The translations under genes and the position numbers were made by a program. Source: an uncultured Verrucomicrobiota bacterium (GTDB taxonomy: Bacteria; Verrucomicrobiota; Verrucomicrobiia; Chthoniobacterales; SZAS-18). From it: a stretch of 6,167 bases of DNA. Shown here piece after piece: positions 1 through 6,167 of the stretch (the first letter of the stretch is position 1; every line of letters starts with the position of its first letter). The stretch covers positions 1 to 6,167 of the forward strand of contig CALMVM010000130.1 in NCBI GenBank assembly GCA_937873255.1. Reading direction: 5' to 3'. The notes under the pieces were generated by a model. It searched no databases and had not been told where the DNA came from. It worked only from the letters and a program-made list of their open reading frames with translations.

Positions 1-14
1 AAACACGCCTCGGG

Positions 15-389
15 CTAACTCTCCCTGTGGCTCGGAAAAGTGGGTCTCGTCACTTTCACGGTCTGCTCCCGATAATGGATACTGCTTTCCGTAATTCGTT
101 TCCGGTTTGAGCGTTTACCTTGCAAGCCAAGTCCACTTGATCTCAGCCGCTCTAAGAAAATTTTCGCCGCCTCCCCGAAAGTCATCTTTCCAGAAACGAG
201 GGCATCACTTACAGCTGTTTCCTCTCGAAGCTCGCCTACCTGCTCGCGTAGTCTTGCCTTCGCGACCTCGAACAACTCGGTTTTCAGAGGCACCCAATGC
301 TCTTTACCTTTGCTGTAGAAACGGGCATAATAGAGGCCGTTGCGATGCCTCATCAGATTCTGAACTCTGGTCTTAGTCCACGTTTTCAC
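15..389 (-). pseudogene. Truncated tyrosine recombinase (phage/island integrase), N-terminal part only
   Basis: This is the first third of a tyrosine-family site-specific recombinase, the enzyme that integrates and excises phages and islands. Read from GTG at 389, it encodes about 124 residues. Residues 12-50 (around NGLYYARFYSKGKEHWVPLKT) look like the small beta-sheet arm-DNA-binding domain. From about residue 69 (MTFGEAAKIFLERL) the helical SAM-like core-binding domain begins. Family-like sequence stops near HYREQTVK (about residue 113); a dozen unrelated residues and TAG follow. Full-length relatives have roughly 350-400 residues, so the catalytic domain with its R-H-R-Y residues is absent. 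Neither other minus-strand frame gives a clear continuation in the bases left, so I cannot tell a frameshift from a rearrangement, and the window ends here. GTG 389 is preferred over a TTG at 503, because the TTG lies inside the tRNA while the GTG has a GAGGG ribosome site. Lower GC than the neighbours suggests transfer. Confidence 0.75.
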
Positions 390-433
390 GGTCGCACCCT
401 CAATTACGCTCAAACCGTGAATGGAACCGTGAA
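384..433. repeat. Three copies of TTCACGGT / ACCGTGAA around the integrase start
   Basis: On the plus strand, TTCACGGT is at 385-392. Its reverse complement occurs twice as the direct repeat AACCGTGAA, at 413-421 and 425-433, with starts 12 bases apart. The first copy overlaps the integrase GTG codon and the other two lie just upstream of its ribosome site. A further ten-base copy, TTTCACGGTC, lies at 54-63 and is identical to 384-393. The position suits arm-type integrase sites or an operator for autoregulation, but that is inference. In the coding copies the repeat is read as Thr-Val-Lys, so chance is possible. Confidence 0.4.
397..401 (-). promoter_or_regulatory. Ribosome binding site deciding the integrase start
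   Basis: On the minus strand, GAGGG lies seven bases upstream of the GTG codon at 389-387. This is a good Shine-Dalgarno match at normal spacing. It favours that GTG over the upstream TTG at 503, which would run translation through tRNA sequence. Confidence 0.55.
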
Positions 434-488
434 AAGAGTCAAGGATTTCGACAGTACTTCTTCGCAAATTACTCAAAATAAGTAAGTA

Positions 489-561
<73 letters not shown>

Positions 562-641
562 CTCCCTTTCTCGCGCGGGCGGATCGACCAGTCCTTTCTT
601 CTTTTGCCTTTTGGCGGTTTCTTGCCCATGCTGGGCTTTCG

Positions 642-2168
642 ATGCTCGGCAAAGTTTATTCCGCCACCGTCGTGGGCGTGGATGCCTGCGAAGTCGAGGT
701 GGAAGTCAACACCGCCCTCGCCACCAAGACCACCGTGGTCGTCGTCGGGCTGCCGGACATCGCGGTCAAGGAATCGCGCGACCGCGTTTCGACCGCCGTC
801 GTCAACAGCGGCTACCGTTGGAACCCCGGCCGCACGACGATCAATCTCGCCCCCGCCGATTTGCGCAAGGAGGGACCCAATTTCGACCTGCCCATCGCCG
901 TCGCTCAGGTCGCCGCGCAGGAAGAAACCGTTCTTCCCGGCTTGGACGACTGTTATCTTCTCGGTGAACTCGCTCTGGACGGCGCGGTGCGCCCCGTGCG
1001 CGGCGCGTTGCCCGCCGCGCTCGAAGCCGCCCGGCAGGGCAAGCGCCGGGTCTTCGTGCCAGCGCAAAACGCGCGCGAGGCGGCGTTCGTCGAGGGCGTG
1101 GACGTGTACGGCGTGCGCTCGTTGCGGGAAGTGTTCGAGTTTTTGCGCGGCGGCGAGGAGGCCCCACCTTTGCGTCCGACGCGCGAGGACGCGGGGAAAT
1201 TCTTCGCGGCGCACCAGCACTTCGATGCCGATTTCTCCGAGGTGCGCGGCCAGCACCACGCCCGGCGCGCGATGGAGATTGCCGCCGCCGGCGCGCACAA
1301 CGCGCTCATGATCGGCCCACCCGGCTCCGGCAAGAGCATGATGGCCAAGCGCATCCCCACCATCATGCCGCCGCTGACGCTGTCCGAGGCGCTCGAAACC
1401 ACGAAGATCCATTCCATCGCCGGACGGCTCGACAACCGGAACGGGCTCGTGAGCGTCCCGCCGTACTTTGCTCCGCACGCGAGCATTTCCGACGCCGGGC
1501 TGCTCGGGGGTTCGGGCCAGTTGTTGCCCGGCGAGATCAGTCTTTGCCACCACGGCGTCTTGTTCCTGGACGAATTGCCCGAGTTCCGGCGCTCGGCGCT
1601 CGAATCGTTACGCCAGCCGTTGGAGGACGGGCAGATTACCATCAGCCGGGTCGCGGGCACGGTGACGTTCCCGGCGAGCTTTATTCTGATCGCCGCGATG
1701 AACCCCTGCCCGTGCGGGTATCACGGCTCGATCCGGCGGCAATGCCGCTGCACGCCGATGCAGGTGGAGCGTTATCGGGACAAAATCAGCGGTCCGCTGC
1801 TCGACCGCATCGACCTGCACGTGGAGGTTGCGGCGATCAAGTACGACGATCTCGCCGACCAGTCCCCCGCCGAGAGCAGCGAGGCGATCCGCGCGCGGGT
1901 CATCGCCTGCCGCGCGGTGCAGCGCGAGCGCGCCGGCAAACCGAACGCCCGCCTGACTCCCCGGCAAATCAAGACCCATTGCCGACTCGACGCCGAGGGC
2001 TCGGAAATGCTCAAGATGGCCACCAGCGAATTGAACCTTTCCGCCCGCGCGTACGACCGCGTGCTCAAGGTCGCGCGCACGATTGCCGATCTCGACGGCA
2101 GCGCCGACATCCAGGCGCAACATCTCGGCGAGGCCATCGGATATCGTTCGCTCGACCGGGGCGGTTGA
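642..2168 (+). CDS. comM: ComM/YifB-family Mg-chelatase-like AAA+ ATPase
   Basis: This encodes 508 residues, the usual length of the family. In naturally competent bacteria ComM is a hexameric helicase that drives branch migration when incoming DNA is recombined; homologues are also widespread in species not known to be competent. Residues 1 to about 165 form the N-terminal ribosomal-S5-like ChlI domain (MLGKVYSATVVGVDA, then VGLPDIAVKESRDRV). The AAA+ module follows: RGQHHARRAMEIAAAG, Walker A GPPGSGKS at 225-232 and Walker B GVLFLDE at 305-311. A cysteine cluster typical of the family lies at C356, C358, C368 and C370. SGPLLDRIDLHV (383 onward) carries the conserved arginine, and the C-terminal lid domain includes SARAYDRVLKVARTIADL. 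All expected motifs are present, so the gene looks functional. The start at 642 fits the family N-terminus; the frame stays open upstream only into the tRNA. No strong Shine-Dalgarno sequence is visible. It ends in TGA 14 bases before the next gene. Confidence 0.96.
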   Translation: MLGKVYSATVVGVDACEVEVEVNTALATKTTVVVVGLPDIAVKESRDRVSTAVVNSGYRWNPGRTTINLAPADLRKEGPNFDLPIAVAQVAAQEETVLPGLDDCYLLGELALDGAVRPVRGALPAALEAARQGKRRVFVPAQNAREAAFVEGVDVYGVRSLREVFEFLRGGEEAPPLRPTREDAGKFFAAHQHFDADFSEVRGQHHARRAMEIAAAGAHNALMIGPPGSGKSMMAKRIPTIMPPLTLSEALETTKIHSIAGRLDNRNGLVSVPPYFAPHASISDAGLLGGSGQLLPGEISLCHHGVLFLDELPEFRRSALESLRQPLEDGQITISRVAGTVTFPASFILIAAMNPCPCGYHGSIRRQCRCTPMQVERYRDKISGPLLDRIDLHVEVAAIKYDDLADQSPAESSEAIRARVIACRAVQRERAGKPNARLTPRQIKTHCRLDAEGSEMLKMATSELNLSARAYDRVLKVARTIADLDGSADIQAQHLGEAIGYRSLDRGG

Positions 2169-2182
2169 AACCGATCTCCCTT

Positions 2183-2510
2183 ATGAAATCCAGTGACCTC
2201 GTTGTGCTCGGCCTCAATGGCCGGGTAATCGCCCTTCTGCGCGAAGACGGCAGCCTGCGTCGGACTACCGATTTACCCGGCTTCATGGACGATGGTTTTG
2301 TCACCGTCGCCTGCGATGATGCTCGTGCCTATGCCTTCGCCCGCGGACGTATCCACTGCCTGGACCTGGAGTCCGGCCGCATCCTCTGGTCCAACGAACT
2401 GGAGGGCTTCGGGTACGGCAACGCGTCGGTCTTGTCTGCCAGGATATCCTAATGACAACATTCAGGCCGTGCATGAAGCGCACAAATCCAGCCAGGAAAG
2501 CTCGGGCTGA
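2183..2510 (+). pseudogene. Small PQQ/beta-propeller-repeat protein, frameshifted near its end
   Basis: The ATG at 2183 lies 14 bases after comM, suggesting co-transcription. The first frame encodes 89 residues and stops at 2452. It contains two short beta-propeller blades of the PQQ type: LVVLGLNGRVIALLREDGSL and RGRIHCLDLESGRILWSNEL, the latter with the typical LDxxSGxxLW signature. After GYGNASVL this frame gives a five-residue tail and TAA. The frame one base further on, from about 2437, reads LPGYPNDNIQAVHEAHKSS and ends at TGA 2508-2510. Removing one T near 2435-2440 joins the frames into a protein of about 108 residues with the segment GYGNASVLLPGYP, which I judge to be the ancestral reading. 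There is no signal peptide, so the product would be cytoplasmic. Its biochemical role is unknown to me. The indel could be a real mutation or a sequencing error in a draft assembly. Confidence 0.7.
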
Positions 2511-2545
2511 CATTTGCCTCTCCAGCTCCGTGGCTCCGCAACAAG

Positions 2546-3529
2546 TCAATATTTCTTCCCGGCCGTGCTCAACGGGAAATCGTCCGTGCGGAACGGCCCC
2601 GCCGGCAGGCCCGCGCCGTTGGCGAGGTTGCACAGCGGATTGTCATCCCACGCGTAGCGCACCGCCACCGGCGCGGGCACTTCCGCGCAACGCACGACGA
2701 CGCCGTCGTTGCCGTCGATCTGCGCCGCCGTCGCCCAATGCCACTGATGGTCCTGTCCGCACACCGCGAACCCCTCCAACGGCCCGCCGGGGCTAACGCG
2801 CACGTTGGGTTTCGTCTCGGTCTCCGCCGAACGCGGCCGGTACGTCGGCGGGATCGGTGTCGCCGCCAGTCCGCCGTCCGCGTGCTTGAACTTCAGCCGC
2901 ACCGCGCCGTCGGCCACGGTCATCTTCTCCAACACGGGACCGGACCACACCGTCGAGCTTTGCCCGTAGTCCTTGGCCAGCGCCACTCGCGCGAGCCGCT
3001 CGCCCACGTCGAGCTTGTTCTTGGGATGGATGTCGCCTTCCTCGCCGAGGTCGATGAGGATCGCCTCGCCCGAGTTGAGCAGGTGGAGGGTGTTCTTCTG
3101 CGCGTCGCGCAACTCCGCCCACTGGCTTTCCTCGGGCCGTTCGTGGCGCTTCATGTGGTTTGCCAACTGGCACCAATAAAACGGCACGTCTCCCCGCCCC
3201 CACCGCGCGCGCCAATCGGAGATCATCGGCGGGAACGACTCGCGGTATTGCTGCGCGCGGCCGGCATTCCCCGGGCCGACGTGCGCGAGGTCGAGCGTGG
3301 CGGTCCATTTTCCGTCCTGGCCGGCGACGGAGTTGGCCCGGGCCTGGTCGCCGAGCGTGACGGTGATGTTCTCGCCCGGCGCGGCGCGGCCTCAGACCGG
3401 CACGCGGTCGGACGACTGGAGCACGGCGTGATCGGAGAACAGCGGGAAAAGCGACACGTCGGCACGCAGCGCGGCGAACGGTGCGGCCGATAGCAGCAGC
3501 GCGGCGAGGAGGGAGGGGCGTGGGCTCAT
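2546..3529 (-). pseudogene. Sialate O-acetylesterase-like (SGNH hydrolase) pseudogene: nonsense codon plus internal deletion
   Basis: Family members are secreted esterases that remove O-acetyl groups from sialic acids and related glycans. Read from ATG 3529, the gene starts with a signal peptide (MSPRPSLLAALLLSAAPFAALRA) and the family opening LFPLFSDHAVLQ...RVPV. Codon 46 is then TGA where the family has Trp (PVWG). The same frame resumes with GRAAPGENITVTLGDQ and GKWTATLDLAHVGPG. At codons 87-88 (about 3268) it jumps to NAGRAQQYRESFPPMISDW, which in intact relatives lies near the middle of the hydrolase domain, after WYQGE. The segment carrying the catalytic serine (GQSNM) is missing, by my estimate 200 or more codons. 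The remainder reaches TGA 2546 in frame, with the Asp-His block (GDIHP), a beta-rich C-terminal region and the typical ending PFRTDDFPLST. With 328 codons against roughly 500-650, it cannot make an active esterase. It lies 58 bases downstream of the ABC exporter gene. Confidence 0.85.
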
Positions 3530-3587
3530 GGGGAGTTGGTTCGACAAAATCCTCCGGACGGGTCGGAAACCGATAAGTTGTCGCCGC

Positions 3588-5537
<1,950 letters not shown>

Positions 5538-5627
5538 GGGAAGCGGCAAGTTAGAAACGAAACGCCGAAAAGTAAAAGGCGCGGTCATCCGGCATGCACG
5601 GCCGGGCGGCGGCGAGCTTGCCAACGG

Positions 5628-6041
5628 TCAGGACAAGCCCGGGTGCAGGGATCTCCACGCGATCCACCCGAGCGCACCCGCGCCAACGGCGGCGAGGGCG
5701 AGCGTCGTCCAGACCGCCAGAGCGGCCAGACAGGCCGGCAGCCAACCGCGCACCGGCTGGGTGTCCCGGGCGAGTTCGGACAGGCCGACCACGAGGGAAT
5801 AACGTTTGTGGCGAAGCGTGAACCAGTGGCCGACCCCGCGAACCATGCCGGCGACGAGTTGGCCGTCGCCGACGATAGAAAACTCCGTCACCGGATGCGC
5901 GAAAAACCCGGCGCGGTCCAGCCGTGGGTGGAACACCTGGCCGTTGATCCGCACCTCGAACCCGACGAGCAGCCACCACACCACCGGGAATGTACGCACT
6001 TCGACCTCGATGGTCTGGTCGAAAGCGGAATAACGGCGCAT
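5628..6041 (-). CDS. Unrecognised small membrane protein with one C-terminal helix
   Basis: I do not recognise a named family. The 137-residue product begins at ATG 6041. Residues 1 to about 95 look like a compact beta-rich domain with alternating hydrophobic residues: IEVEVRTFPVVWWLLVGFEV, INGQVFHP, then RYSLVVGLSELAR. Residues about 101-129 (LPACLAALAVWTTLALAAVGAGALGWIAW) are one strongly hydrophobic helix followed by eight mostly polar residues. There is no N-terminal signal peptide, so a tail-anchored arrangement with the N-terminal domain in the cytoplasm is plausible. It lies 90 bases upstream of the ABC exporter on the same strand and may be co-transcribed with it. It could be an accessory of the exporter, but nothing in the sequence proves that. 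The reading frame gives a sensible domain-plus-helix protein, which supports it as a real gene. Confidence 0.7.
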   Translation of the reverse strand: MRRYSAFDQTIEVEVRTFPVVWWLLVGFEVRINGQVFHPRLDRAGFFAHPVTEFSIVGDGQLVAGMVRGVGHWFTLRHKRYSLVVGLSELARDTQPVRGWLPACLAALAVWTTLALAAVGAGALGWIAWRSLHPGLS

Positions 6042-6082
6042 CAGGGAAACCGGAAGAACAACCCGGCGATTTCGTCGGGCGC

Positions 6083-6167
6083 TCAGTCCTGATTCGACAA
6101 CGCGCGCAAGACGCGCTGGTTTTCTCCGGCGTCAAAGAATGCCGACACCGGCACCTTGAACCCGGCG
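6083..6167 (-). CDS. C-terminal end of an unidentified gene (partial)
   Basis: The minus-strand frame entering at the window edge encodes 27 residues, AGFKVPVSAFFDAGENQRVL followed by RALSNQD, and ends at TGA 6083-6085. The mix of hydrophobic and charged residues, ending in an amphipathic helix-like stretch, looks like a real protein terminus. It is also on the same strand as the next three genes, with 41 bases before the next start. It is too short to name, and another frame cannot be excluded. Confidence 0.45.
   Translation of the reverse strand, partial: AGFKVPVSAFFDAGENQRVLRALSNQD

Noticed and set aside
403..488. Sigma-70 promoter for the integrase
   Set aside because: A TTGACT sequence is present on the minus strand, but no acceptable -10 box lies 16-18 bases downstream.
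593..613. Pyrimidine-rich tract after the tRNA as a terminator
   Set aside because: It is rich in T and C, but no stable hairpin precedes it.
2430..2445. Programmed ribosomal frameshift in the PQQ-like gene
   Set aside because: I see no slippery heptamer or clear downstream hairpin at the frame change, and the sequence is simply explained by one extra base.
2511..2545. Bidirectional terminator between the converging plus- and minus-strand blocks
   Set aside because: A weak stem CAGCC/GGCTG near 2490-2509 overlaps the end of the PQQ-like gene, but there is no strong GC hairpin with a T tract on either strand.
3392..3394. TGA read as tryptophan (recoded stop) in the esterase gene
   Set aside because: The position is a Trp in the family, but comM and the ABC exporter gene both end properly at TGA, and the esterase also lacks its serine block. 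A nonsense mutation is the simpler explanation.

Overview
The window is mostly GC-rich bacterial chromosome. Gene content points to a member of the Verrucomicrobiota, possibly an Opitutus-like lineage. The evidence is a ComM/YifB ATPase followed closely by a short PQQ-repeat protein, a secreted sialate O-acetylesterase-type protein, and an integrase fragment of a kind I associate with that phylum. This placement is inferred from protein resemblance only.

Layout. Positions 1-488 hold a broken tyrosine-recombinase (phage/island integrase) gene on the minus strand, in DNA visibly less GC-rich than the rest. A tRNA gene with anticodon CAU follows at 489-561. Next, on the plus strand, come an intact comM-type AAA+ ATPase gene (642-2168) and, 14 bases later, a short PQQ/beta-propeller-like gene (2183-2510). 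The second gene is broken near its 3' end by a single-base frameshift. The plus-strand block converges on a minus-strand block. Read in its own direction, that block runs: the end of an unidentified gene (6167-6083), a small unrecognised membrane protein (6041-5628), an ABC exporter half-transporter (5537-3588), and a sialate O-acetylesterase pseudogene (3529-2546). Gaps of 41, 90 and 58 bases between them are compatible with one transcription unit.

Function. ComM, a branch-migration helicase in natural transformation, and the ABC exporter look fully functional, with every catalytic motif present. Three other genes are degraded. The integrase is cut to its N-terminal part. The PQQ-like gene has a frameshift. 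The esterase carries a premature TGA in place of a conserved Trp and has also lost the internal segment containing its catalytic serine.

I see no CRISPR array, toxin-antitoxin pair, defence system or convincing undescribed system. The points worth a second look are the decayed genes, the integrase remnant on the 5' side of the tRNA, and a repeated TTCACGGT motif around the integrase start.
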